Source: Polaribacter sp. SA4-12
GTDB lineage: Bacteria > Bacteroidota > Bacteroidia > Flavobacteriales > Flavobacteriaceae
Length of the DNA: 64,000 nucleotides
Direction of reading: 5' to 3'
Assembly: GCF_002163675.1 (NCBI RefSeq)
Contig: NZ_CP019334.1
Coordinates: 1,498,001 to 1,562,000 of the forward strand
The stretch's first letter is position 1. The number at the start of each line of letters is the position of its first letter. The translations under genes were made by a program, and so were the position numbers. The notes beneath the pieces were generated by a model. That model was not told where the DNA came from. It made no database searches and worked only from the letters and a program-made list of their open reading frames with translations. Below are positions 17,882-27,298 of this stretch, piece after piece.

Positions 17882-17979
17882 ATTGGTGTTTTTGATAGAT
17901 CACAAATCGTATTAGATTTTGTAGTATGAATGTAATTAAATCTAAGAAGATACCTGTTTTGGTTGACCCTAGAAGTTAA
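17882..17979 (+). pseudogene. Remnant of a second dnaE 3' end
   Basis: 17899-17979 translates to ITNRIRFCSMNVIKSKK followed by DPRS and a stop, matching the C-terminus of the intact gene (ITNRYGFCSMNVIQSKK ... DPRL). Nucleotide similarity continues upstream to about 17882 with a small deletion. It has no start or catalytic part. It begins 5 bp after the preceding hypothetical gene. Confidence 0.8.
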
Positions 17980-18014
17980 TAGATTATATTACTTTACTGT
18001 AAATATATAATTAT

Positions 18015-18031
18015 GGTTTTCCATAATAGTA
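18015..18031 (-). repeat. 17-bp copy of the start region of the right-end HTH gene
   Basis: GGTTTTCCATAATAGTA is identical to 32193-32209, where it holds the ATG and first codons (Met-Glu-Asn) of the HTH gene on the minus strand. Here the minus-strand frame gives Met-Glu-Asn-His and stops after 11 residues, so it looks like a broken gene start. It lies 36 bp beyond the dnaE remnant. Confidence 0.4.
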
Positions 18032-18132
18032 TCTCAATTCAATTCACTATTTTTAATGTTCAAAAAAAAATTGCATAAAGTGCATTTCTACTTCAACATT
18101 TGACGTATAAAAATGTATTAATCTATTGTTAT

Positions 18133-18492
18133 ATGAAAGCTGAATACTACATAGATTCCTTTAAGGAACTTAAAGAAAAAGTAAAAGAAGATGAAAATAA
18201 TTTTGACGAAAGAGAATTCTATTTCCTTATTGAGGAAATAGAAGCTGAAAATCATTACCTATTTGAACAAGCAGAGAAACATCCGAAATATAATTTTGAA
18301 CCAACTCAAGAAGTTCCTGAATCTATAACATTAGATGCTTTAGAGAAATTAGTAATTAAAATTAAAAAATTTATTAAAAAATCACAACCTTTTGATCCCG
18401 AAGAAGAATTAGACAGAATGTTTCCAGATAGACATAATGAAGATTTTGATGAAGATTCAATGAGTTATGACAGTGTTTTTGGTGGTGATTAA
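18133..18492 (+). CDS. Small acidic hypothetical protein
   Basis: A 119-residue, very acidic protein, likely helical in the first 60 residues (YYIDSFKELKEKVKED), ending in an Asp/Glu-rich tail with SYDSVFGGD. I chose the ATG at 18133; a TTG 33 bp upstream would add 11 residues without clear support. It has no signal peptide or known motif. A DNA-mimic or partner-binding role could be imagined from the charge, but that is speculation. It lies 60 bp before the truncated regulator. Confidence 0.6.
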   Translation: MKAEYYIDSFKELKEKVKEDENNFDEREFYFLIEEIEAENHYLFEQAEKHPKYNFEPTQEVPESITLDALEKLVIKIKKFIKKSQPFDPEEELDRMFPDRHNEDFDEDSMSYDSVFGGD

Positions 18493-18552
18493 ATATTTAT
18501 AAAAAATAGATATGTTTAATTTCATCTAAAACTAGATTTTCACTTCAAACTT

Positions 18553-18868
18553 ATGTCACAAAATAAAAATATTCAGAAACGAAGAACCATTTTAGATGAA
18601 TGCTTTGCAATGCCAACAGGCTCATTTACTTGGGATAAATTAGCTGAAGCTATTCAAGCAAAAACAGGAACTCTTTATAGTAGAAAAACCATTTTTGATG
18701 ATATTAAATTTATTAAAGAAACAATAGAAGATAATAAAAGTAAAGAAGTTGATTTTGATGAAACTCCAGTGTTTATTCAAAATTTGTATGATGATAAAAA
18801 GAAGATTTAGAAAAAGGGTATATAGGTATTATCCTAAATGTAGTTTTAAACGACTAATTAGAATCTAA
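18553..18868 (+). pseudogene. Truncated, frameshifted WYL-type transcriptional regulator
   Basis: The first 85 codons (18553-18810) encode an N-terminal HTH as found in Bacteroidetes WYL-domain regulators (RRTILDECF, then SRKTIFDDIKFIKE). The frame stops at 18810. In another frame the sequence continues as RRFRKRVYRYYPKCSF up to 18868, resembling the YRY-x-DPxFSI segment that follows the HTH in these proteins. The WYL ligand-binding domain is absent. Such regulators often control phage-defence loci, and this one precedes the ATPase pair. The 85-aa HTH might still bind DNA. Confidence 0.5.
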
Positions 18869-18966
18869 AATTTCAGAAAGAAGAGAAGGTTTTAAAACCT
18901 ATAGAATTAAGAAATAAAATTGCAAAGAGAATTGGAGTATTAACTAAAAAATACTCATAAACAAAA

Positions 18967-20661
18967 ATGGAAAGAATAAAATTATCAAACTTTAGAAAAA
19001 TAGAAGATAATTGGAGCTTAGATTTAGCGCCAATTACTTTTTTTACAGGAACAAACAATTCTGGGAAATCAACAGTAATAAAATCTTTATTGCTTCTGGA
19101 AGATTATGTGAAATCTAATGACCATTTTGAATTAAATTTTCATGGAAATAATTTTTATAAACATAAAATTGAAAGTTTTAAGAGTGCTGTTAATAGAGTA
19201 AACTATAAAGAACTGAATAAAGATATTTCTTTTGAATACCAGAATAATGGATATAAAATAACTTTAATATTTCAGACAGGTCATCATCATCAAAATGGGG
19301 TATTAAAGAATTTAAGAATGGTAAGGTCAGATAAGGCAACTATAGAGATGAATTTAGAAAGTTTAAATACTTATCAACTTAAAGTAGATTCACTTTTGAT
19401 GAATAAATCAAAAAAAACTGATAATTTAAAAGAGTTAACTCAAGAAGAAATTCTTATAAATAATAAAAATGAGATTCAAAATTTAATTAATGATGGGCAA
19501 TCAAGGATAAAGTACATAGAGAGTGAGTTAATCGAAATTTCATCGGCAATTAAAGAGTCTCAATCCAAAGACGTTTCTAGTTTACCAGAATTTTACCAAA
19601 ACGACTACCAAAATAAAACAGAGGAATTAAAAAAAATAGTATCAGAGAGTAATAAAGGTATCATCTCTTTGAATCAGATGATTTTAGAGTATGAAAAAAA
19701 AAATAACAAAATAGATAAATTACTTAAAAAACAAACGGTAGATAATAAAATCTTATTTTATAGTCCTAGATTTTCTTTAGATGATTTTAGCATTTCAAAT
19801 AGAAGAATTGACAAAATTATAAGAACTGTTTTACCTAAGTATTTGGTTGATAATAACCTTGGGAGCAAAAGAAAAAAGAATGATTTTAAAAATTCAGATG
19901 AAAGTTTAGAGCTTGACAAAGCTAACAAACTTGGTGATGAGCTTTTATTAGCTTTATCTTTTAATGTTAAACATTTAAGCCCCAACAGAAGTAGCCAAAA
20001 TAAAATATTTATACACGAAAATAAAGATGTAGATATTAATAGTTTGGTTCAAAATCATTTTGAAAAACAATTGCATTCAGATTTAACTGTTTTAGAGTTT
20101 ATGAAAAAATGGATGTCTAAAGATTATTTTGATATTGGTGATGATTATAGAATTACGACTTACGAATCTACAGTATCAAAAATTGAAGTTTTTGAAGATG
20201 AATCTTGGATTAATTTGTCAGACAAAGGTTTTGGAGCAGGACAAGTCTTTTCAATTCTTTTAGCAATAGCTTCAAGCATTCTAGAAAATCAAAGAAAAGT
20301 AGCTGAAAAAGGGGCTTTGTTTCAAGAAGACTTATCTGTTATTCTAATAGAAGAACCTGAAGCAAATCTGCATCCTGGTTTGCAATCAAAATTAGCAGAA
20401 TTGTTTTTAGAAGCTAATCTCAAATTTGGTGTTCGATTTATTTTAGAAACTCATTCTGAATATATGATTAGGATGTCTCAAATTATTGTGAAGCAAATTA
20501 ATGAAAAAGAAGAAAATACTAAAACCCCTTTTGAAGCCTATTATTTTGATAAACAAGATAAACCATACTCTATGATTTATAGAAAAGATGGAAAATTTAC
20601 AAATGAATTTGGCTCTGGTTTTTTTGATGTTAGTTCTAATTTAGCTTTTGATATTTTATAA
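18967..20661 (+). CDS. AAA/ABC-type ATPase (AAA_15/DUF3696-like), candidate defence ATPase
   Basis: A 564-residue SMC/OLD-like ATPase. Walker A GTNNSGKST is at residues 28-36, within ITFFTGTNNSGKST. The middle (about 140-280) is a long coiled-coil-like insertion. The ABC signature-like LSDKGFGAGQ lies near 420, Walker B LSVILIEEPEANLHP near 460, and the H-loop ETHSEYMIRM near 497. The end GSGFFDVSSN matches DUF3696-type C-termini. No TOPRIM domain is visible, so it is not a classical OLD nuclease. The stop is 2 bp before the next gene, so the pair is translationally linked. Related two-gene systems, such as Septu PtuA with a nuclease partner, act against phage; that role is inferred. Confidence 0.85.
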   Translation: MERIKLSNFRKIEDNWSLDLAPITFFTGTNNSGKSTVIKSLLLLEDYVKSNDHFELNFHGNNFYKHKIESFKSAVNRVNYKELNKDISFEYQNNGYKITLIFQTGHHHQNGVLKNLRMVRSDKATIEMNLESLNTYQLKVDSLLMNKSKKTDNLKELTQEEILINNKNEIQNLINDGQSRIKYIESELIEISSAIKESQSKDVSSLPEFYQNDYQNKTEELKKIVSESNKGIISLNQMILEYEKKNNKIDKLLKKQTVDNKILFYSPRFSLDDFSISNRRIDKIIRTVLPKYLVDNNLGSKRKKNDFKNSDESLELDKANKLGDELLLALSFNVKHLSPNRSSQNKIFIHENKDVDINSLVQNHFEKQLHSDLTVLEFMKKWMSKDYFDIGDDYRITTYESTVSKIEVFEDESWINLSDKGFGAGQVFSILLAIASSILENQRKVAEKGALFQEDLSVILIEEPEANLHPGLQSKLAELFLEANLKFGVRFILETHSEYMIRMSQIIVKQINEKEENTKTPFEAYYFDKQDKPYSMIYRKDGKFTNEFGSGFFDVSSNLAFDIL

Positions 20662-20663
20662 TT

Positions 20664-21641
20664 ATGGATATTTATATAGATAAAGCTAATTTAATTTCTT
20701 TTATAAAATCTAAGAGTCATACTTTATTTGATGATTGTAATAAATTATTAAAAAAGCAGCTAAACGTTTACTTTAATTTCCCGAAAAGCGATTTAAAAGA
20801 AAGTCCTTTATTATTAAATTGGATAACTACTTTGAGTCAAGGAATGGGTGAAATAAATGTAATTAAATTTGATTACAAAGAGCCAGTAAGACCATTAAAA
20901 TCTAATAGTTCTAATGATTTTTGTTCTAATAAATTAACATCAGTGTATTTATTGGAAGATGATGAAACTGAAAAATTTAAAAACTCTGGTTGCGTTTTGG
21001 TAGGTAAGGTAGGGGAAGAAATACAAATTCTTAATAAACTTTTCATTAATCAAAATGATTACGATTTTGAAAGAAAATGGAGAATTAATGGAGACAATTT
21101 TAAAACATGGAGTGATTTAAAAGAATATTCATTGCCTTTAACAGATATACTGATTATAGATCCTTTTATTTTAAGTAATAAAGATACGGATACAGATACT
21201 ATTGATTTAAACCTAATAAATTATTTAGACGTATTATGTTTAGAATCATTTACTAAAGCAAATATTATTATAGTAACAGACCCTAACCGCTCTAGTTATA
21301 CTTTTGATGAAATCAAGAAAAAAATAACATGTAAATTATCTACCCAATTAGGCAAGCGTCCGTCTTTTACGTTAATTTTTACAAAGCGTGAGCATGATAG
21401 GGGGATTTTAACAAATTACGAAAGAATTTATTCTGGAGATACTTTTAGTTTTTGGAATAACAGAGGTCAGAAAATAACAAAAGGAAGAGAAATATCTTAT
21501 TCAAGTTTGGCTAAAAAAGAAAATCATGATTTGGCAATTAAGTTAGTTGAAGATATTCAACAGACTATTACTTTTTTAAATAAGAACAATCCAGATTACA
21601 TTCAAGGAGATAAAATATCCAATTTTCTGAATTTCAACTAA
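20664..21641 (+). CDS. Unrecognised partner of the AAA ATPase, possible effector
   Basis: A 325-residue soluble protein encoded 2 bp after the ATPase. I do not recognise the family. The centre alternates strands and helices with acidic strand ends (LTDILIIDPFIL, ANIIIVTDPNR). The C-terminal part has FTKREHDRGILTNYERI then a Gly/Asn/Arg stretch (WNNRGQKITKGREISY), somewhat like phospholipase-D-like or MIT C-terminal domains. The conserved-looking His, Asp and Arg residues could be catalytic. It is not an HNH nuclease or a reverse transcriptase. Position suggests an effector switched by the ATPase. Confidence 0.7.
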   Translation: MDIYIDKANLISFIKSKSHTLFDDCNKLLKKQLNVYFNFPKSDLKESPLLLNWITTLSQGMGEINVIKFDYKEPVRPLKSNSSNDFCSNKLTSVYLLEDDETEKFKNSGCVLVGKVGEEIQILNKLFINQNDYDFERKWRINGDNFKTWSDLKEYSLPLTDILIIDPFILSNKDTDTDTIDLNLINYLDVLCLESFTKANIIIVTDPNRSSYTFDEIKKKITCKLSTQLGKRPSFTLIFTKREHDRGILTNYERIYSGDTFSFWNNRGQKITKGREISYSSLAKKENHDLAIKLVEDIQQTITFLNKNNPDYIQGDKISNFLNFN

Positions 21642-21670
21642 TCGTGCATATCAACCGCACACATAATATA

Positions 21671-21678
21671 TATATTTG
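21671..21678 (+). promoter_or_regulatory. -7 box upstream of hsdM
   Basis: TATATTTG matches the Bacteroidetes TAnnTTTG element. It lies 28 bp before the hsdM ATG, giving a leader of about 24 nt. A GTGC...GCAC dyad lies just upstream, near 21643-21659. Confidence 0.55.
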
Positions 21679-21705
21679 TACCGTACAACAACAACAAAAC
21701 AATAA

Positions 21706-23700
21706 ATGAGCACCAATAATAACAAAGTAGACGTAGGTTTTATCTGGAGAATAACAGACGATGTATTACGAGATGCCTTCAAGAAGAATGAAATAGGAGA
21801 TGTGTTATTACCATTTGTAGTAATAAGAAGATTAGATTGTATGCTCGAAAATGTAAACGAGAAAGTACGCAAATCTTATACCGATTTTAGAGACAAAGTA
21901 AGTGAAGATAAATTAGACCCAATCTTAAAGAAGGCTGCAGGAGGTTTAACCTATTATAACACCTCAAAACATACCTTACATTCTTTAAAAGACGAACCAC
22001 AATACATAGAAATCAATTTTAATAATTACTTAAATGGTTTCAATGCAGAAGTAAGAGATATTTTAGAAAGTTTTCAGTTCGATAAAGTAATTGCACGTTT
22101 GGTTAAAAACCGTTTGTTGTATGAAATGATAGATGCTATTTGTAAAATAGATTTACATCAAAATACGATAGACAACCACTCTATGGGTTATGTTTTCGAA
22201 GAATTGATTCGTGTTTCTAACGAGCAATCTAATGAAACAGCAGGAGAGCATTTTACACCAAGAGATGTAATTGCCTTAATGAATGCCATTATTTTTACTC
22301 CAGAAAAAGACGAATTATCTAAATCAGGAATCATCAGAACTATTTTTGATCCTGCTTGTGGTACAGGTGGAATGGTAAATTTAGGTAAGAATTTTGTGTT
22401 AGATGATGTTTGTAAAGACAACCAAAATAAGCCAACTATTTTAACGTACGGACAAGAATTAAACGAGCAATCTTGTGCTATTGCAAAATCGGAAGCCTTA
22501 ATATCTGGTGAAAACCCAAGAGATGTAAAACACGGAAACTCATTTACAGACGATCAATTTCAAGGGAAAAAATTCCATTATATGATGGCGAATCCGCCTT
22601 ATGGAGTTACTTGGAAAAAAGACAAAAATTATATAGAAAACGAAGCCTTAAACCCTGCAGGACGTTTTTACGCAGGTACACCACGTTCAAGTGACGGACA
22701 ATTATTGTTTTTACAACATATGATTTCTAAAATGGACGAGAAAAATGGTTCACGAATAGGTGTGGTAACCAATGGTTCTCCCTTGTTTACAGGTGATGCA
22801 GGAAGTGGTGAAAGCAATATTAGAAAATGGATTATAGAAAACGATTGGTTAGAGTGTATTGTTGCCTTACCTAAAGATTTGTTTTACAACACAGGTATCA
22901 ATACGTATATCTGGTTTTTAACCAATAAAAAAACAAAAGAACGTAAAGGAAAAGTACAGTTAATAAATGCAAATGCATCTAAAGTAACAGGTACAAATGC
23001 AAAAGGGAAAGAAGAAACCGAACATATTTTTGCACGTTCTAACAAAAAGAGTTTAGGAAACAAACGAAACGAATTAACTCAAGAACATATTAACGAATTG
23101 GTAACTTTATACACCAATTTTGAAGAAAACCAATATTGTAAAATTTATAATAACGACGATTTTGGCTTTTACCAATTAACTATAGAACAACCAAAATTAG
23201 GAGCAGAAGAAATAGAAAAACTAAAAGAAAGTTATAGTTGTTTTAAAAATCCCGTGATTAAAGAAAAATCTTTTTATGATATACAGACTTTATTAGACGA
23301 TTTAGAACATCATAAAAGTAAAATAGAATCTAATATTGAACTTTTAGATGATGTTGAATTTTCAAGGCTTTTTTGTAACCAAGTTTTATCTAAAATAACC
23401 AAGAAAGAATTAAAAGAGTTATCAGAGTTTTTGAAAAAAGTAAAAAAACCAGACTCTAAAAAACGAGACAAAGAGAACGTTTCTTTAGGTAATCATCCAG
23501 ATGAGTATTTCGAAAAAGAAGTATTACCTCACGTGCCAGAAGCTTGGATAGATTATGACAAAACACGTATTGGCTACGAAATTAATTTCACCAAATATTT
23601 TTACGAATACAAAGGTTTACAACCAGCTTCTGAAATTAAGGAGGATATTATAGAATTAGAAAAAGAGATTGCTAAACTTTTAAATGATTTGTTGGTATAA
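21706..23700 (+). CDS. hsdM: Type I restriction-modification methyltransferase subunit
   Basis: A 664-residue N6-adenine methyltransferase. The N-terminal helical domain (DVLRDAFKKNEIGDVLLPFV) is followed by the SAM-binding motif I FDPACGTGGMV and catalytic motif IV ANPPYG. The region after residue 480 is longer than in the classical ~520-residue HsdM and includes a Lys-rich segment. It overlaps hsdS by one base (TAATG). With HsdS it methylates one adenine per strand of a bipartite target; with HsdR it would also protect the host from cleavage. Confidence 0.95.
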   Translation: MSTNNNKVDVGFIWRITDDVLRDAFKKNEIGDVLLPFVVIRRLDCMLENVNEKVRKSYTDFRDKVSEDKLDPILKKAAGGLTYYNTSKHTLHSLKDEPQYIEINFNNYLNGFNAEVRDILESFQFDKVIARLVKNRLLYEMIDAICKIDLHQNTIDNHSMGYVFEELIRVSNEQSNETAGEHFTPRDVIALMNAIIFTPEKDELSKSGIIRTIFDPACGTGGMVNLGKNFVLDDVCKDNQNKPTILTYGQELNEQSCAIAKSEALISGENPRDVKHGNSFTDDQFQGKKFHYMMANPPYGVTWKKDKNYIENEALNPAGRFYAGTPRSSDGQLLFLQHMISKMDEKNGSRIGVVTNGSPLFTGDAGSGESNIRKWIIENDWLECIVALPKDLFYNTGINTYIWFLTNKKTKERKGKVQLINANASKVTGTNAKGKEETEHIFARSNKKSLGNKRNELTQEHINELVTLYTNFEENQYCKIYNNDDFGFYQLTIEQPKLGAEEIEKLKESYSCFKNPVIKEKSFYDIQTLLDDLEHHKSKIESNIELLDDVEFSRLFCNQVLSKITKKELKELSEFLKKVKKPDSKKRDKENVSLGNHPDEYFEKEVLPHVPEAWIDYDKTRIGYEINFTKYFYEYKGLQPASEIKEDIIELEKEIAKLLNDLLV

Positions 23701-25061
23701 TGAAGAAATACGAATCATATAAAGAAACTTCTATTCCTAATTTAGTTAAGGAATTACCCATCCACTGGAAGAGTTGTAAGATGAATTATTTGGTAGAAGT
23801 TAAAGATGGGACTCACGACTCGCCATCATATGTAGATGAAAGTGCTTATACATACCCGCTGGTTACTTCAAAAGATTTAGTTTCTGGTAATTTAGATTTT
23901 TATAAATGTAAATTTATAAAAGAAGAAGATCACTTTAATATTATTAAAAGATCCGATGTTTCAAAAGGTGATATTTTAATGCCAATGATTGGAAGTGTAG
24001 GTTCTCCTGTTATTGTTAAAACAAATCGTGAATTTTCAATAAAAAATGTTGCTTTATTTAAGACATCGAATAATGAAGAAATAAATACTTCCTATTTAAA
24101 CTATCTTTTATCAAGTGATTTTATAGAGAGACAGTTTGATTTAAATTCTAATGGAGGTGTTCAAAACTTTGTTTCTTTGTCTGTTTTGAGAAAATTAAAT
24201 ATTTTTTCATTACCATTAAAAGAACAAACCAAAATAGCAAATTATTTAGACCACAAAACAACTATTATAGATGCTTTAATTGATAAAAAGGAGCAACTTA
24301 TAAAAAAACTACAAGCACAAAGGCAAGCCATTATTAATGAATTAGTATGCAAAGGTTTAGATAAAAATGCTAAAATGAAAAACTCTGGTATAGAATGGTT
24401 TGGAGAAATACCAGAGCACTGGAAGGTTGTGAAGTTGAAGTATATTTCTGATGTTTCTTTTAGTAGTGTTGATAGACATCAATATAAGGATGAACTAAAA
24501 GTAAATATTTGTCATTATCCTGATGCCTATAAAAATGATAAAATTCTACCAGAAACTAAATTAAGTGAAGGTACTTGTACCTTTTCGGAATATGAAAAAT
24601 ATCAATTGAAAAAAGGTCAAGTAATAATTACTAAAGATTCTGAAAGTGCTGATGATATTGGTGTTCCAACATTTGTAACTCAAACCTTCCAAAATACTGT
24701 TTGCGGTTATCATTTAGCGATATTATCAACTTATGAAAATCAACTAAAAGGAGAATATCTTTTTAGGTTTTTACAAACCGATATCGTAAAATCTTTTTTT
24801 GAAACAAACGCTAATGGAGTTACCCGATTTGGACTTGGAAAACCTACAATTGAAAACTTATATGTTCCAAAATTAGAAATAGAAGAGCAAAATAAGATTG
24901 TTTATCAAATTAATTTAAAAGCAGATAAAATTGATTCAACAATTATTCAAGTAAAAACAGTAATTCAAAAACTAAAATCCTATCGTCAATCTATCATTAG
25001 CGAAGCAGTTACAGGTAAAATAGATTTAAGAGATTGGCAAATTTCTGAAAAAAAGGTTTAA
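23700..25061 (+). CDS. hsdS: Type I restriction-modification specificity subunit
   Basis: A 453-residue HsdS with two target-recognition domains. TRD1 is about residues 10-175 and is followed by the conserved helix IIDALIDKKEQLIKKLQAQR. TRD2 begins at GIEWFGEIPEHWKVVKLKYI (about 227) and ends in the second conserved helix KLKSYRQSIISEAVTGKIDL. The two internal repeats of the helix-TRD unit are typical of an intact protein recognising a split asymmetric site. No neighbouring silent hsdS copy or recombinase for phase variation is seen. Confidence 0.95.
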   Translation: MKKYESYKETSIPNLVKELPIHWKSCKMNYLVEVKDGTHDSPSYVDESAYTYPLVTSKDLVSGNLDFYKCKFIKEEDHFNIIKRSDVSKGDILMPMIGSVGSPVIVKTNREFSIKNVALFKTSNNEEINTSYLNYLLSSDFIERQFDLNSNGGVQNFVSLSVLRKLNIFSLPLKEQTKIANYLDHKTTIIDALIDKKEQLIKKLQAQRQAIINELVCKGLDKNAKMKNSGIEWFGEIPEHWKVVKLKYISDVSFSSVDRHQYKDELKVNICHYPDAYKNDKILPETKLSEGTCTFSEYEKYQLKKGQVIITKDSESADDIGVPTFVTQTFQNTVCGYHLAILSTYENQLKGEYLFRFLQTDIVKSFFETNANGVTRFGLGKPTIENLYVPKLEIEEQNKIVYQINLKADKIDSTIIQVKTVIQKLKSYRQSIISEAVTGKIDLRDWQISEKKV

Positions 25062-25078
25062 TCTAAAAGGAAAAAAAT

Positions 25079-25537
25079 ATGGAGCGAACATATATTGTTA
25101 AAAACGAAAAATTCGAGATTGAAATAAACGAAATTTTACCTAGAAGATCTATTTTTCATATTGATAAGTCGAGTTTTCAAAGATATACTTTGGCTAATTT
25201 TGATATTCTCTTAACTTGGAATAAGGCGAGTAAAGAAGGTGTTAGTGATACCTTTCAAGTTATTTATAAAGGTGTTGTTTTAGTATCCATTATTGTCACT
25301 CAACTACAAAATATTGTAGATTATTTAAATAAGTTTAATGCTATTTCTAAAGAAGAACTAGTTACATTATATGATGAAGCAATTCTTAATGAAAAATCAG
25401 TTTTAGAATTTGAAATTGAAAGTCTAAAAGAAAAAAAGAAAGACCTAGAAGAAAAGGTTAAACTTTTAAATCAAATAGGTGTTAAAGGAAAGGAGTTGAG
25501 TGAATTGGTAGAAAAATTTAAAGATGATAAGGTTTAG
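25079..25537 (+). CDS. Hypothetical coiled-coil protein within the restriction operon
   Basis: A 152-residue protein. The N-terminal 100 residues are a mixed strand/helix domain I do not recognise; residues 105-150 form a likely coiled coil (EFEIESLKEKKKDLEEKVKL). It lies 17 bp after hsdS and 96 bp before rmuC in the same direction. It may be an accessory protein of the restriction system, but nothing beyond position supports this. Confidence 0.65.
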   Translation: MERTYIVKNEKFEIEINEILPRRSIFHIDKSSFQRYTLANFDILLTWNKASKEGVSDTFQVIYKGVVLVSIIVTQLQNIVDYLNKFNAISKEELVTLYDEAILNEKSVLEFEIESLKEKKKDLEEKVKLLNQIGVKGKELSELVEKFKDDKV

Positions 25538-25633
25538 GTTTTAATAAACAGATATTCTTAATAAATATGGGTAAAATAGAAAAAAATAGAAAAATTAATT
25601 AAAAAATTAGATCGCTAGTCTAAAGAAAAAATT

Positions 25634-27295
25634 ATGGGAGAGATTGTATTATACATTGTACTAGGAGTTATACTTGGTTTTATCATTGGTTGGTTAATCT
25701 CCAATTTTAAAACTAATAAATCAGTAAATCAACAAAAAGAAGAGAGTCAAAAAGAATTTGTATTACTAGATAAACAATTTGCAGAATTTAAGGCAACTTC
25801 TAATAGTGAAATTCAGCAACAAATAAAGGATATTTTCGAAAAAGAGGGTCAACTTTCAGTCGTAAAAGAAGAACTTGAAAACTCAGAAAAAGAAGTTTTA
25901 AAGCTAGAAAAAGAACAAGCTAGATTGTTTGCAAATGAAGATGCAAATACCTTAACTCTTAAAGAAAAAACAGATGTTATAATAGGTCAAGAGAAAAATA
26001 TCAGTTCTAAAATTGAAGAAAATAAAACAGTTTCTGGTGATCTAGCAACCAAAACAGCGAATTTAACTGCTGCAAAAAACACCATTCATCAACAAGAAGA
26101 AACTATTAAAACTTTAAAAGAAGAATTAGATGGTCTTAATAACAAATACAACACTACTAACGAAAGTTTAGCAACTTCTAAGGCAGAAAACACCTCTTTA
26201 GAAGCCAAACTAACAAGAGAACAAAAAGAAATTAAGGAAGTAAGAGAACAATTTAATCTAGAGTTTCAAAATATTGCAAGCAAAATATTAAAAGACAATA
26301 CCAAATCTTTTTCAGAATTAAATGAATCAAAAATTAAGGAGTTATTAAGTCCTTTAAATAAAGATATTAATGAGTTTAAAACTAAAGTAGAAGATGTTTA
26401 TAATAAAGAAAGTAAAGAGCGTTTTTCTTTAGGTGAAAAGGTAAAAGAATTATCGGTTAAAAGCGATCAGATTAGTCAAGATGCAATCAATTTGACAAAT
26501 GCTTTAAAAGGAGAAGCAAAAACCCAAGGTAATTGGGGTGAAATGATTCTGGAAAGTATTTTAGAAAAATCTAATTTACGCAAAGGTGAAGAGTACTTTA
26601 TGGAGCATCAATTAACTGATGATGATGGAAAACCATTAAGGTCTGATTCAGAAAATAAAAAAATGCGACCAGATGCAGTAATTAAATATCCAGATAATAG
26701 GCATGTAATTATTGATTCTAAAGTTTCCTTAAATGCTTTTACAAGATACTTAGCAACATCTGAAGTTGATGAACAAAAGAAGGAGTTAAGTAGTCATATT
26801 TCAGCAATTAAGAATCATATTGTTTCTTTAAGTACAAAAGGCTATGACGATTATAACAAAGCCTTAGATTTTGTAATGATGTTTATACCAAGTGAACCAG
26901 CATATATTGCTGCAATGCAAGGAGATGCTAACCTTTGGAATTATGCATACGACAAACGTATTCTGTTAATGAACCCTACAAATTTAATTACTTCATTAAA
27001 ATTAATAGTAGATTTATGGAAACGTGAATATCAGAACCAACACGCAATTGCTATTGCAGACAGAGGAGCAAAATTATATGACAAATTTGTTGGTTTTGTA
27101 GATAATTTAGAAAAAGTAGGTACTCATTTAGATAGAGCTCAATCTTCTTATAATGATTCTTTTAAACAATTAAGTAGTGGTAATGATAATTTAGTATTAC
27201 AAGCAAGTAAACTAAAAGAATTGGGTGTGAAAAACAAAAAAGAACTGTCTAAAGGAATACGAAATGAAGCTTCTATAAATATATTAACAAAATAA
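25634..27295 (+). CDS. rmuC: RmuC-family protein
   Basis: A 553-residue protein with an N-terminal membrane anchor (VLYIVLGVILGFIIGWLI), a coiled coil of about 220 residues, and a C-terminal RmuC domain. That domain contains AKTQGNWGEMILESILEKS, a nuclease-like core RPDAVIKYPDNRHVIIDSKV, and KRILLMNPTNLI. RmuC proteins limit recombination at inverted repeats and have a PD-(D/E)xK-like fold. This copy lies between hsdS and hsdR, with 3 bp to hsdR, so it is expressed with the restriction enzyme. Confidence 0.92.
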   Translation: MGEIVLYIVLGVILGFIIGWLISNFKTNKSVNQQKEESQKEFVLLDKQFAEFKATSNSEIQQQIKDIFEKEGQLSVVKEELENSEKEVLKLEKEQARLFANEDANTLTLKEKTDVIIGQEKNISSKIEENKTVSGDLATKTANLTAAKNTIHQQEETIKTLKEELDGLNNKYNTTNESLATSKAENTSLEAKLTREQKEIKEVREQFNLEFQNIASKILKDNTKSFSELNESKIKELLSPLNKDINEFKTKVEDVYNKESKERFSLGEKVKELSVKSDQISQDAINLTNALKGEAKTQGNWGEMILESILEKSNLRKGEEYFMEHQLTDDDGKPLRSDSENKKMRPDAVIKYPDNRHVIIDSKVSLNAFTRYLATSEVDEQKKELSSHISAIKNHIVSLSTKGYDDYNKALDFVMMFIPSEPAYIAAMQGDANLWNYAYDKRILLMNPTNLITSLKLIVDLWKREYQNQHAIAIADRGAKLYDKFVGFVDNLEKVGTHLDRAQSSYNDSFKQLSSGNDNLVLQASKLKELGVKNKKELSKGIRNEASINILTK

Positions 27296-27298
27296 TTT

